Source: Chaunax sp. Z400 (taxonomy: Eukaryota > Chordata > Actinopteri > Lophiiformes > Chaunacidae). From it: a stretch of DNA of 64,000 nucleotides. The position numbers were made by a program, and so were the translations under genes. The notes under the pieces were generated by a model that ran no database searches, had not been told where the DNA came from, and worked only from the letters and a program-made list of their open reading frames with translations. Every line of letters begins with the position of its first letter. Within the stretch, counting starts at the first letter, position 1. Location of the stretch: assembly GCA_037577475.1 (NCBI GenBank), contig JBAGJB010000141.1, positions 217,001 through 281,000 of the forward strand, written 5' to 3'. Positions 25,692-51,689 of the stretch are shown here, piece after piece.

Positions 25692-28600
25692 CAAACTAAT
25701 GAGAACCCTGACAGAAAAAGTGCTTATGTGAAGAACAGGAGGAGAGACAGTCTTCGTGAGGAGGACGGTCTCAGTGTTTTTCTTCTCTAGGAGAAAACTT
25801 TCTTGCCACAATGTCAACAGTCTCAAAGGCAGCGTCAAAAATCAATGCGGGCAAAGTTTACAGTGGCGTCTCTCTTTCAGGTTACAGCCAAACATGTGGA
25901 GCCTCATTGGTTGTAAAGCATTCATCCATTACATAGTGACAGGTTAGATCATGGACACAATAGTCGATGGTTCACAGCATTAAATCTCTGATGTGGCACA
26001 ACATTGGCCGATTCCCCCCCCAGAGGAATTTAAAGCAGAGCTGACCAGAACCTGGAGCGTCCGGAGTAGGATTTCTGGCCCAATGCTATTGATCATCCAC
26101 CACAGGTCTGTTTTCACATCCTTTAAGATTCAACGCACACAGGTGTGATGTGGGAACCTGAAGCCTGCAAAACACAAACACACAGAACAAAGACATCTCC
26201 TTTAAAATACATACGTTCAGATTTTTAATACGGGAGAAGTCCTGCATGTAATTTGAGGGCTTTTACCAAGATAATAGAACATTTTCCTCCTCATTAACAA
26301 GGAAGTATTAGATATTCTACTTGATACCTGGATTAATTTGTATGTAATATGGAATGCAATTATGTTAATTACATAATTATCTTATTTTTTAGAACATCTT
26401 ATAAATTTATTATATTCTAATTATCTATGCAGCGTGTGAATGTGCACACATGCACATATATAATCCTATTGTAATATCATGTATGAACCTGAACCTTCTA
26501 TCCTATTTTTAGATGATATATTACTATCTTAGTATTTATGTATTTATTTATTAGTTTACAGCAGTGTTCATTTAGCACTCTTTATTATTAATACTATGTT
26601 GTCTGTCTCTGCTGATCAGATCTGATCTGCTGATCACATTGATCCTGTTTGCACCTCATCTGGCCTCCTCTGCTACTCCTCCTGATTGAAACAGTCTACT
26701 CACCTGGTTCTCCTCAGGTCATCAGCCTGCTGCATTTGGAGCCACTTGTCGCCACATCGTTTCGTTACCTGTTCCATGCTTCCGTCACGGCCTCCTCCTT
26801 GTCTAAGGTATTTTTGACTTTTGTTTGACTGGATATTTCTTCTGCTCTATGTCCAGACTTCACTCCGCAAACCTGCCTGTCTCTCTTTATCTCCACTGAG
26901 TCATCATCGCCTCTCATTCATCTCCACTAAGCTCTGCCTACACAGCAAAATAAAAACAAATAAAACTTTTACCCGCCTTTTATGCTGAGTTAACAAGCAG
27001 GTAACTTGTATTGTGCCGTGACTGCCACTGCAGCTTTTCATTTATCATGTCCCAGAAATGAGCTTGAGCTTCTTTTCTTTCTTTTTTTTAAATACCCACA
27101 CCAATCTGCACCCCCCAAACCAACTTAAATATGTGATAATTATCCATCTGAATCCGGCTCATACCACAAACTGTGAACTTCATGCATTGTATTAACACAA
27201 CTGTAAGGACCGAGACGAATCCGAGTGCTTACCAAGGTGGTGATCCTGCTTGCACTCTCTCTGTTCTCTTTTCCACCCTCACTCTCAGATCAATGCCTAC
27301 CATACAAATTTTATCCCAGTTTGATCTTATGAAACATCAAAATCTCTGCCTTTTTGTGCACTCATGGTGACTTTTGTTATATTTCTAGCAAAACTACGAG
27401 ATCTGAGGAGAGAAAATGTTCAACACACGGAGCAGCTATGCCATTATGAACCTAAAACCCGCTGGAGAATAAAACAGTAGGTACACAAGCACTTAAAGAG
27501 TCAAGAGTGTGTTAATCAGGAACTTTATAATGGGTTTAATATGTGTCAGTCAATAAGAACTGGGAACTATCAGCTTAATGATGTGGGATTTAGTACCAGC
27601 TGTGACTGGGCCATTATGAGGATGTGTGGTTTTGCAGCTCAGCCAGAAAGTAGCAGCTGAAGCTGAACAAGGGTAAAAGGTGGGGAGACACCCACAATGT
27701 GTGATCTGAAAAGCAGAGCCCCATCCTAGTTGCCCTCCCTCTCTCCCCCGCCTCCAAACTCTGAATACATGTGATTCAGTAATGGAGATTAGTGCACACT
27801 GGCACTGAAACAAGTTCATGCGCTCATGCACAAGTACATGCATTGAGGGCTGGAGGACACAAGGACGGACATGAAAGATAGATGCTGCACGGAGCAGGGA
27901 TTACACCACTGTGTGTGTTTGAGTGTCAGGTCAGTGAGGTGGTGAGGTGGTCAACAGCCAGCCTGCCTAAACGCTTCAACGTTGAGGTTCTGGATCTATG
28001 ATAGCTCCTCTGAGCATTGTGGGATTGACTCTGGAGTTAAGTTTAGGACATGAACACACAGACACATATGATGGCAGATCAAGCAAACTCTTCCAGTTTC
28101 TTGAGTTACAGCCCGGCCTCTCTCGCGGAACTTTATACCCACAAACACGCACAAACTGGACAGGCTGCCTGACGGCTGAGGTTACGTGGCCTATTTAAGA
28201 GGAAGGTTTAGTTTCAATCGCTGGAAACATTGATGAGGACCAGGTAGGTAGAACGGGGACATGAGTGCAATGGAGAAACCTGTAAAAACACATTTTTATG
28301 GACGCCAGTTTGATAAAGAACATAAAATGTGTTATCCTGTATTTATTTGGTGACACTCTGGATGAGCGAGTACATATAAAACTTTAACTAGCAGCTTATT
28401 AGCATGTACTGTATATTAGTAGTAGTCAGGATAAAGCACTTATTAAATCACCCAAAAATAAAGTCATTATCTACTCGCCCTTAGGCCGTAAAATGACTCT
28501 CTTTGTGCTCATGGCATGCGTAACTTGCACATCAGTGAAGGCACCACTAATGCAGAAAGATACATACAACATATGCTGCCATCCAGACCATGTCTTTTAC

Positions 28601-31450
28601 ACAGACGTCCCAGCCTGGCATCAGAGTAAGAGTGTCCAGGAACTAGACTGGCCTGTCTGCAGTCCAGACCAACAGCAACAATCTTCGCTGCTTAAAAAAA
28701 AAAAAAAAAGTTAATTATAATTATCTATGTTCCCTGAAAGAGGAAAAAAAAAATCCTCTGAGCAGACACTGAGGTGTGGAGGGAAGTTTGGTACCTGAAA
28801 TATCTGAGTCATTTCAAAACACTCTCAATCAAACATTAGAGGGTGATGAGAAAGCAACTTCACATTTACTCTATTTTCCAATAAATAAATGATCTTTATG
28901 ACTAATCATAAATTTAACAACACTTGAGCCTGACTTGAAAAAGTGCTGAAAATGCACACTGACACTCCCGCTTTCACATTCTGCACCGCCTTTGGTTATT
29001 TTCCTTTGTTTCCATTCAAACACACCGTCTCACACACAACGCCAGGACAGATGTCGTAAAACATTCACTCAGTAGTTAAGCACGGGAAATTCGCACAACA
29101 GCACTTCCAGAGCGGATAACGCAACGGGAGTCTTACGAATGATCATACGTCTGTCTTTTAAAAAGAAAAACAGTGCAGGAGCATCACCTTGATATTTACA
29201 TACATGTAACTGGAACCAGTGGTGCACTGGTAAGCGTCTCATACCCTGCCTATCCACCAACACTGGAAGCAGCATTTTAGTGCTTGGCGAACCCCATCAC
29301 TCCGTTTGTAGATAGCGTCGAGTCTCAAATTCATTAAGATAAAGGGGCAGCGTTAAAGCTCGTCTGTTTAATCCGCCACCTCCCCTGAACAGATCATAAT
29401 TAAATCAGTAAAAGCAGAGTAAACACGAGGTTGGACTAGTACCAAGTAGGAGGAGAGAGAGGTTTTTTTTTGTTTTTTTCTGGATTTCCAGAACGAAAAG
29501 GTGCCAGACCTCTGAAGAGAAAACGGAGGAGAGCGGAAACCCGGAGAGAAAAAGATGGCAAGAGTTCCAGGGCAAGGCCTATCTTCGCTCTTCAAAGGAC
29601 CAGAGGGGCTCTTGTCTCCCTCTCTCCCTCCTCTATCCATCCCCCCCATGGTTGACTCGTGTCTGGTGAGAAACGATAGAACCCAGCGACTGATACCCCC
29701 CCACCGAGGGTATAATTCAATGTGGTTTGGCTCTCAGTGAACACTCACATGCATGCACACAAAGCTCATGAAAAACGACCAACGAAGCAGAGGAGACGGG
29801 GGACAATTATCAGAGGCAGTCTCCAAAAAAATAAAAGAGCGACTGCGTGACGCAAACAACTGTCAGCTTCTTCAATCACCAGCTCTAGACACGCTTACAT
29901 GATGAGCAACAGGATGTGCTGCACCCAGTTGAGTACCTTGACTGATCGTGATTGTGGCAGAAAAATAGTCGTGACTCACCAGCTATTCTTTGCCTGTCCT
30001 CATTTAATCCACACCTTTTCTTCTGTTCCATCAATACACTCCTGCTAAATGTGATTCCTCATGACTCTAGACGCTGGGTTCGATTTTCTACACACCAAGC
30101 ACCCTGTATAGTAAGAGAACAACTGTATTATACTTAACCAGTTTCATTAAGTTAACATCTTTGTCCATTTAAGATTTAACCATTATGTGAGGCCCAGTCA
30201 CAACGCAAAGTGGCATAATGAAATAAATCTGTGTCTGCCTGCAAAATATGAGGCTCTACACAGTTGGTGACAGTGATTATTAGGCTGCAATACACTTTTC
30301 TTCATTACCAGTAAATCGTTTTGTTAGTGGAATGTCGGAAAACGTTTTTTCCCAAGGTAATCAAGGAGACTAATAATCAATATTTTCGAAACTGACGTAT
30401 ATTTGCAGTAAAATTTAAGCTAATAAGCTAATAGCTTCCTCATTTTTGGGCAGGAAGCTCTACAGTTCTCACTTCCCTAAGAAGTTAGCATTTAATCGCA
30501 CAAGCAAAGCCACTAAACAATTTCATTGCAGCTAATTTTTGCCTTTTTAAATGCTGGTGTGACCAGGCCTTAAGAATGAACGGCAACTTAACATTCTTCT
30601 CAGTAGATTCAATCAGTTGGAACAAAATTAGAAGCTTAGGGATATGTAAAAAGTATGTTTATCTTTGAAACATAGTTCTTTGGTACATTTCATCATCGTT
30701 ACCATGAAATGTGAGCATCGTCGAGAAATATTTAAAACATCTTGAAAGGGAATAATGTGTATTAAAAAGATAAATACCTGAGAAAGATTTTTTGATGAAA
30801 AACGTGCCACTAATCAAGGTGCAGGGATTTTTTTTTTTTTAAAAGAAAGGGGGGCTAAAACATGGTTAACAGAGAAGAGACGTTTTGTTCAGTTCACCTC
30901 ACATTACATTCAGTTACATCAGTCACACCTTGTCTTTCTAATTCAGCCATCGCCACCTCTGATCTAAAATAAAAAGGTGGAAATGCAGCAAACAAGGAGC
31001 TTTTCTCCCTCTGTCTGAAGAAGTGTGTGTGAAACCCTTAGGCGTACATATACACACACATACACTTGTGCGTTGAACTCCACAGAACTTATTCCACTTA
31101 AATTCGCCCCTTTTCTTAGGAGCCCAGGCTGATAAGTCTTGTTAAGGCCAGCTCGTTAGGAAAGGGCTCTCCGTGGCAACAGCTGGGGGACATCAGGTCT
31201 GTTGTGCACCGTCCGCCAAACAGGACGTCATTCGTCAGTAGTAGGACATTGTGTGTTTTTTGGTTTAAAGAGTCAGTCGAGCAGCAAGGCTTTGATGCAT
31301 CAACCTTAGGATGGTGGAAAGGAGTGTGTGCAGTGTTTACAAAGAGAAACACCTGCCTGATTTTCAGTCTCCGTACCCTCTGATGTGACGCCTCAGAGAT
31401 TCATTGGGGTGTCTGTGAGCAGACACAAACATTTTCACACGTCTTCTGTG

Positions 31451-31666
31451 TCAGTAGAACTTGTCATCGATGCGGAAGTGTGGCCTGGTGACATCGTCAG
31501 GGTTGAGGAAGACGGATATGGATTTTCCAGGGTTCTCAGTTTACAGTTGTTGCAGTCGCTGCGCCATTTTGTCGTCTGAAGGCGAGATGATGCCGTTGGC
31601 TGGGTGGTGCCCGGGGGAGCCATGGCCATTGGTGCTAGCTGTTAGCTCTTTCGGAGACGGCGGCAC
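31451..31666 (-). pseudogene. Orphan terminal-exon-like block with in-frame TAA
   Basis: On the minus strand a strong acceptor (pyrimidine-rich, ending ACCCCTCCAG) at 31667 opens a frame beginning VPPSPKELTAS and continuing through SPSDDKMAQRLQQL. A TAA follows (31541-31543), then the same frame runs for 29 more codons containing ISVFLNPDDVTRPHFRIDD to a TGA at 31451-31453. The composition after the TAA looks protein-like, and a single C-to-T change would turn CAA into TAA. I do not recognise the protein. It could be the last exon of a degraded gene, an exon ending truly at the TAA, or chance. Confidence 0.3.
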
Positions 31667-32103
31667 CTGGAGGGGTAAGAGCATAGAGCTAAAAAAAACA
31701 CTAGAGCTTTCACTGGCGGAAGATGGCAAACTCGGCCGCCATCTTATGTAGGGAAACATGTGCTGCCTCTACATAAACAAACATTGACAAAGCCTGTATT
31801 CGAACCTAAATTTGGTATTTATTTGAAGAGTAACTTGATTGACAATTGAAAATCAGTATCAAATAGTAAAAATCTTTTATGTCTGCATATTTACATGAAA
31901 ATGTTTACTAATAGGTGATATGGCACTAATATATACTAATAATGGTGTTATTGATTAGCAGAAACTTATCAGTATTGCTGTGTAGGGTATGTATATATAT
32001 ATCAAAAATATATGTACATATATAAAATAGCTCCAAGTACTGCACATAATTAACCTGGATTTTTTCATAAGGGGGATTTATGGCAAGTTATTCCCTTTTT
32101 TTA

Positions 32104-32310
32104 TTCAGACTTATAGATATCTGTAAATAATTCAAGATATATAGAAATAATTCAAGATATCATAAATTATATTTAAGATATCTGGATTCAATTTAAGATA
32201 TCTTGAAATAATTTTGTTATCTTTATTTGTATTACAGATATTTATTTAACAATTATAGATATGTTAAATTTAAATTTTGAGCCTATTTCAATGGAGCCTA
32301 TTTATGATAT
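32104..32310. repeat. AT-rich degenerate GATATC-motif repeats
   Basis: TTCAAGATAT, TTTAAGATATC and related motifs recur at irregular spacing in both orientations, forming several short overlapping inverted repeats. The unit is not well conserved. Confidence 0.5.
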
Positions 32311-32717
32311 CTGAAATTAAATGAATGAATCTGTGAAAGTTTTAAACATAAATTATAAGATAAATAACTCAAATATAATTTACAACATCCAAAATGTATT
32401 TACAGCCAATTATATATATACAGACAACTATTCCAAACTACTCCAACTTCCATATATTTAATAATCTTTATCAACCTTCAATCAATCAATTAATTATGTA
32501 ATATGGAATCAAAATGTTTACTTGTACAACGCACCAGGTAGTTTGTCAGCATTAATTTAAAATAGTGTCCAAATTGTCCTGAATTGATTGTTCTGTGAAT
32601 ACATGCACTTCCTGGTTGAGGGGCGCTCTGCAAACAAAAGTTTGGACATCCTTAAACTTTTTGCAAGCAGGTGACCCGAGGCTGCTTGTACCCTCCTAAA
32701 AATGTTTTATTGCCAGT

Positions 32718-33991
32718 CTATGTTCCCTCTAAGCTGCGCGCCTGCGCAATCGCGCACTGCTCGCATATGCTCAGCGCACAAGAAAATCTATGCAGCGCAT
32801 AAAATAAAATCCAACATAAACTGTAAATTAATTAGACCAATAACATTTTTTTCTGTATCATTTTGCAATGTAACTCAGAGAGTGACAGGTGTCCAGCCAA
32901 TGATACGATACGGTTCACTTACGCTACGCAGCCAATCATGGCATTGACCGTGCTTGTGTACGTGCCCCGCCCATACGCGCCGTGGCGGTGTGCAGGTTAG
33001 CTAGGTAACAATAGTGCGGCGGAGTTAAGCGACGCAAAAGCTAACCCCTTATCATATCAAAACAGCATCCAGAAATCGTCTTGAAGTGGCACATTTGGAC
33101 CAGCTGATGCACATAAAGTCAAAGCAAGAAGCAGACGGGGCCATCGACCTGGACAAAGTGTACAACCACTGGAGAAGTGAGAAGGACAGACGTGAAAATT
33201 AGGTAAAATTTAAGTCAGATTTGTGCATATTCTAGTGACATTTATTAAGATTTTTTATTTATGGATATTAATCATTAAATGCTGTTACTATTATATGATT
33301 TATGGGTAATAGAAATTCTAATAAAAAACTGTGTAATTAGATATTTTACAGACAAAGAGTTACAGGAATTTACACTGTATCACAAGCTACAGCACACATG
33401 TCATTGTGCAAAATGTGAATGTTTTAATGTGAACAAAATGTTATGTCTGAAAGGTGTATATGTTTCATTTCTTCCAGAGCAGGACCCTAACCCAGACCAC
33501 AACTGGACCTCACCCAGGCCAAGGCAGGACTCTCACATATAACTCAACTTCTGTTTGTTTGCACTCTTTACCTAGGATTGTATATATAATAGTGTATTGA
33601 ATGTATATTGTGAGATTGTATATAGGAGTGTACTGTATATACTTACATTCTATTTTTATTCTTACATTCTATTTTTATTCTGGTCTATTTGGTTTATGTC
33701 TATTTTTGCTTGCACAGTGCGGGAGTTGTTGCAATCGCATTTCACTGCTGATGTACTTGTACATTCATGCATGTGACAAATAAAAAGTCTTGAAGTCTTG
33801 AAGTCATATAATTGCTGCTGTAATTTGATTCTTTTAATAAGCCATGTAACTTGCTATGATGCCAGGTTTTGAATAGGTGCGATACTGGTGTGGCCACAGC
33901 GTGCACATCTGATGTTGCTCACAGTGGTCCTCAGTGTGCTCAGGGAGCATGTGTGTATGCCCAGACACATGAAAAATTAGAGGGAACATTG
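32718..33991 (+). mobile_element. hAT transposon, internally deleted, with target-site duplication
   Basis: The element starts CTATGTTCCCTCTAAG and ends TTAGAGGGAACATTG, so the termini are inverted repeats. It is flanked on both sides by the exact 8-mer TTGCCAGT (32710-32717 and 33992-33999), the hallmark of hAT insertion. Near 33070-33200 a short frame reads LEVAHLDQLMHIKS followed by DKVYNHWRSEKDRR, resembling the C-terminal end of hAT transposases and of domesticated hAT-derived zinc-finger proteins. The rest of the transposase is gone. The subterminal GC-rich region has repeated GCGC motifs. It lies ~0.4 kb upstream of the first recognised piwil1-like exon. Confidence 0.85.
33545..33806 (+). 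mobile_element. Probable LINE 3' tail nested in the hAT element
   Basis: The sequence runs through TTGCACAGTGCGGGAGTTGT and CATGTGACAAATAAAAAGTC and ends with the short tandem CTTGAAGT repeat. This layout (poly-adenylation-like AATAAA plus a short terminal repeat) is typical of the 3' ends of CR1/L2-type LINEs in fish. Family assignment is uncertain. Confidence 0.4.
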
Positions 33992-34012
33992 TTGCCAGTC
34001 CATACTAGTTAA

Positions 34013-34062
34013 GATAAGATATTCCTTTATTAGTCCCACAGTGGGGAAATTCTCAACAGTTA
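34013..34062. repeat. Dispersed repeat end (TTTATTAGTCCCACAGTGGGG)
   Basis: AAGATAAGATATTCCTTTAT followed by AGTCCCACAGTGGGGAAATT is a widespread fish interspersed-repeat end, probably of a non-LTR retrotransposon. A related copy is at 54888-54935. Confidence 0.5.
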
Positions 34063-34396
34063 ACCTACTCTTTGCATTTGGAATCATGTTTATCATCAGT
34101 AGTTTATGAGTTATCAATAATAACCGTGATTTTTCCTTAATGGCATATTGTTATCTAGATATAACTTCTTACCTTTCACAGATCCATTTGAGGGACTCTA
34201 AATCTGCATTATCTCAACTACATATTGGTGGCAGTGCCCTGTCTCTCCCCTTCAAATATGGATATAAATTCCCAGATCTGGATCATGATTTGTATTATCA
34301 GGATCCAGTTGCATGTAGCGGTGGACCGTCATGAGTTCTCTGTGCCTGTGTGTTTTCATTTTGATTGCCCAAATTCATTTAGATTTTTTGTTGTAG

Positions 34397-47515
<13,119 letters not shown>

Positions 47516-47594
47516 GCACTTTTAGTATTTGGTTCAGTTTAAGTTACGTTAAGGTTCATTTTGTTGTTCAATGTTTTGAATGTTTTTTGTTCTA

Positions 47595-47600
47595 ATTAAA
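47595..47600 (+). terminator. ATTAAA polyadenylation signal of the Piwi gene
   Basis: ATTAAA lies 80 bp after the stop codon (47513-47515) and is followed by a T/G-rich stretch (TTTTTGTTTGCTT), the normal arrangement for a vertebrate 3' end. Confidence 0.6.
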
Positions 47601-49678
47601 GCTGAATGTTTTTGTTTGCTTAAAACTGTGTCTTCATCTTTAGAGGTAAAGCACATTGTGGGGTTGTAGACACACCATCAGTGAACACTCAGCCATTCAT
47701 TCTGATCCTTCTACTGTCCTCATGTAAAGGTCCTGGAGCTCCAACTGGACACATGGAAGCTTTTGAATTTTTGATTGAACCATTTCTGAAGCTGGAAGTC
47801 TCAAAACGCTCGTGAAGATGATGATGATGATGATGAGTGAGACAAACTGATGCTAACAGAACCCATCAGGTTTATACCTGTAGCTGTATTCAACTCAGAG
47901 ACAATGGAAATCCTAAATGATGTCATATTTATTGGGGTATATTGAGACTAAACATAAGCTGTGTCCCAAATCACATACTTCCATACTCAAAGTGACCAGT
48001 TTGAGTCTATAAGTGTTCTTACTACTAAGCCAAAACCCAGTATACTGTAAGTACAGTATACTCAAAATGAATTGATTGTGGAATGATGGACACTTCTCAC
48101 CCTCAATGATCGCCATGATCTAGAATCTACTAACTTTCATGTCTTATAAGTAAAGCAAATACACGATACAAAGACACAGTGAAATGGTTTTGACAGAAGT
48201 AAACAAAAAGAAGAAGAAGACAGGGCGGGGCCTCCACATAGGAGTACACCTCACAGTCTGAACATGGAGCTCTGGGATCTTCTGTGAATGATGTCATTTT
48301 CCAGTCAGTTGATAAGGCGATGCTTTTGTATGTGTTGATTTCTCAGGTTAGGTGTGCAGCATAAGTTACCATGGTGATGTACCCCGTTAGAAATGAACCA
48401 GCATCTGAACACTGAACACCACGGGTAACTTGGAGTTACCTTGCTAACCACCAACCCGGCTCTGTGTTACCAGTCTCTGGACAGAGTCAGAGAGTGAAGG
48501 AGGAAGTTGGAGAAAGTAGCTAACCTTCATGTGATTAAGACTTGTGATGTTGGGAGCTTTTCTCTTGAAGCTTTTAAAGTTTGGGTGCAGTAAAAAGACA
48601 GCGAGGTGTTGTTTTCCAGCTTAAATTACATGTATTCTGTCCTCTCGTAACACATCAACTTCATTTTTGCAGTCAAAAGGCAGCAAAAACAGAACAGCCA
48701 TTTAAATCCAAACTCTAGTTTTCTATCTTATTCTTTTTAACATAACAGACGCCCTGTTCCTCTCTGTACACCTCAGTCATCATCTCTGCCTCACACACAC
48801 TGTCACTTCACTTTCCAGCTCTCTGGCTAGAGCAATTAGCTCATATGGTTCAGCTGGGCAGCAACCATTGTCCTGCCTGCCTGGAAGACTGTGGGGTTTG
48901 TAGTCTTTTAATGGACGTGATGGGTTGTAGTCCTTGTTGCTGACACCAGGAGGGAATGTGTCTCCCTTGTATGACACAACCTCTCATGACACAAACTTTA
49001 AAACATTACATCTTCACTGAACATTTATATGGACTTAAAATGAGCAGATCGCCAGCAAATAAAGTGATAACACAGTTTCCAACAAGACAGCCTGTGTTTC
49101 AACCATTTAGTTATTTCAGTAGGTCATCTATCGACACTATGAGACAAAATTCCACCCTGAGGAACACCATCAATAAATGTGAAGTGGGACAGATAACTCA
49201 TTATCTGATGGACTTACCAGAGGACCAGTATCCTAAGAGTATACTTGCAACGTCTCTTACAAACAATTTATTACCATTTTTTCATGATTAATTCTGTCAA
49301 ATGTCTTGGAAGCATCAAGAAAACACATAATGAAACTAGAAGGGCTCTCAGTAGGTCATATACCTCAGGAATTGGTGAAAAAAGCTAGTTAAAAGTAAGT
49401 GGAACATTTTTTTTAATTTTCTCCCACATGTCCAACCTTCCCACCAGGTTTCATGAAAATCCATCGGGTAATTTTTGTGTAATGCTGCTAACAGCCACAC
49501 AAACAAACATCAGTGAAAACATAATTTCCCTGGTGGAGGTAAATACATGTATGCTAATCTGTTGGAGCCAGTCTCTCAAAGTCTTTCAATTGACAATAAC
49601 TCCAATGTTACACAGCAACAAGCTCAAGGGAATGAACTGTAAAAGTCAGTGTGCATATATTTCCTTTTTGTTTGGCAG
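47601..49678. other. Spacer between the Piwi gene and the Spindly fragment
   Basis: No exon of either neighbour was found here. In particular the N-terminal coiled-coil exons expected for a full spdl1 are missing. A (GAT)n run at 47819-47834 and the repeat at 49437-49546 are the only clear features. Confidence 0.45.
49437..49546 (+). repeat. Dispersed fish repeat tail
   Basis: TTTCATGAAAATCCATCGGG, GCTGCTAACAGCCACACAAA and CTGGTGGAGGTAAATAC belong to the same family as the copies at 23560 and 47262. A related piece is at 57015-57075. Confidence 0.5.
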
Positions 49679-51087
49679 CTGGAGGATAAGCGCGCTGTGA
49701 TGGAGAGACAGCTCATCAGTATGAAGGCTCAGTATCAGTCACTGCAGAAACAACAGGCCTTCAGCAAACAGCAGCTGCAGCGCATGAAGGTACTGGAATA
49801 AGACATGCACATAGAAACGCGGTCTGTTGTTTGCGACAGCAGCGAGGATGTGTTTGTGTTGTGCAGGTCCAGATAGCCACTCTGATGCAGCTCGATCCCG
49901 ACCTAAAAATGAGATTGGTTTGATAAGACAGAAATTAATTTAAGCCAATAATGAAAATGTTAACAATGTCTTCTAATAAACAACACACAGCCTGACTTTT
50001 ATTAAAGGTTGTCATGGATCATAGGATTCACACATTTCTGTTCTGAATATGTAAAGAGATGAAAATGATATGAAATAACGTAAAACTACCTGATGAAGAC
50101 AAATCTAGTCAGACAAGAAAGAAGTAAACATTGCTGTGATTTAAGATATTTCATCAGTTCACGTTTTGCATGCAGTGTTGTGATGGTTTCTTTGTGCATG
50201 TGGTCCATGTTGAGTGAAGCTCTGTCTGTCCTCAGTAAGGATGCAGAGCGTCTCGGAGATGAACTTTCCCTGCAAAGGATGAAATCTTTGTCTGAGAGCC
50301 AGAGAGCTTTGGAGCTGGAGAGGAAGCTCTACTCATCTGAGCGGCAGCTCAAACAGGTCTGTAAACCCTGCATCTCCTGGTCACACAGAAACACAACAGT
50401 ACCAACGCTTCCACACAATAAAGGGTTCTGAAAACATGCATGTTTGTATTCTGAAGTAGCAAAGTGCAAAGAGATAGCACAGATTTATAAAGCAGGAAAG
50501 GACAGTGTTGTTTAGTTAACTGTAGGTCTGAGTGTGTTTGAGCTGATCCAAACGGAATCAGCAGCAAAACACTGAGCTGTCTGCATGAGCAGTGACCATG
50601 TTAACTTTATAGTCTGTTCTGTCAAACCTACAGGGAGCAAGTTTCTGACACACTTTGTATTGTTCGTGTGTTTTCTGTGCTTCAGGCTCAGAGTGACAAG
50701 TTCAAACTGCAGCTACGGGTAGAGGAGCTCCAGCTCAAATATCAACCCAAAGGCAAGCACAACAACACCAAAGCCATGTTTTTACATCGGTCACGTTTCT
50801 CTGGTGTTTCGGATTAAAGTTTAAGGAACTGTTGGTCGTACTGAAAAGGATGCAGCTACATTTTAAACGTCCATGTATGACTCAGACTCTAACATCGCCT
50901 CCTTCTGTTATTTTCATGTTTAGAGGCAAACAAGAATCTGATCCAGGGGAGGAAGAATGAAAAGCTTCCTGTTGACAACATACCCTCCTCTGAGCAGACA
51001 TTGGAGGAGGGCAAGGAGGTTGTTGCCATGGAAATACGAAGACTGCAGACCATGAAGCACACACATCTCTTCCAGCTGAGGCAGTGA
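49679..51087 (+). pseudogene. spdl1: Spindly (spdl1/ccdc99)-like gene fragment, 3' part only
   Basis: Spindly is the coiled-coil adaptor that recruits dynein-dynactin to kinetochores. Exon-like blocks: 49679-49789, 49867-49923, 50236-50356, 50686-50752, 50924-51087. The first reads LEDKRAVMERQLISMKAQYQ, matching the segment around the dynactin-binding Spindly box, though its GNSLF half would be in a missing upstream exon. The second starts VQIATLMQL like the family, then diverges and stops (TGA 49921-49923) after 18 codons. About 60 residues usually found next are absent. The third and fourth read LSLQRMKSLSESQRALELER and VEELQLKYQPK. The fourth has a GC instead of GT donor. The fifth contains KLPVDN and ends at TGA 51085-51087, shorter than the human tail. 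Missing 5' exons and the internal stop favour a pseudogene. Confidence 0.75.
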
Positions 51088-51689
51088 GCTCCACACAGGG
51101 TGTGTGCATCAGAGGTCGGTACCTTTGTCGACTGAAACAGGATCAGAGTGAAGTAAAACTGAGTTCTGATACACAACATGAGCAACACACACAGGCTGCA
51201 AGACCAAGACAGAGTATTAGGAACTTCCATTACGTGATGAAAGGTTGGGTACCAAACCCAGTACTTTTAAGAGTAGCAGCAAAATCACGTCAGTACTACT
51301 GAGAACCGATTTATGTCAGTGAGAGAGCATCTGACTGAGAGAGTAAGACTCCATCATCCCTGTGTGGCTACACTTCACAAAACTCACTGTAATATCTGTA
51401 ACCTGAGGAAACACCTGGTCCAAAACTAAATATACTGAGCAACAGTAGAAACGCATATGTTTTTTTGATGTCATTCCATCCTGTCAATCTTAAATATCAA
51501 AGGTAGATTATGGTTCACACATCTTTATTCACCCTTTAGCCATACAGAAAAATCGTTTTTGTGCAGATTAGTGGTTTTTGTCTTAGTGTTTCCAAGTCAG
51601 AAAGTGTGGATGGTGAGACAGAGAACAACAATAGTCACTACCGTGCGTGTCTACCTCCAGCATTTATCACTACTTTACCCGGTGATCCT
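51088..51689. other. Non-coding spacer
   Basis: No gene or recognisable repeat; it leads into the second Tc1-like copy. Confidence 0.4.

Larger units (their letters stand above)
22801..31450. other. Gene-poor stretch
   Basis: AT-rich below 24 kb with degenerate ~60-bp near-repeats at 22915-23035. The (AC)n at 25634-25688 and short A, G and T runs are the only other clear features. No splice-framed coding block with recognisable similarity was found on either strand. Confidence 0.4.
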
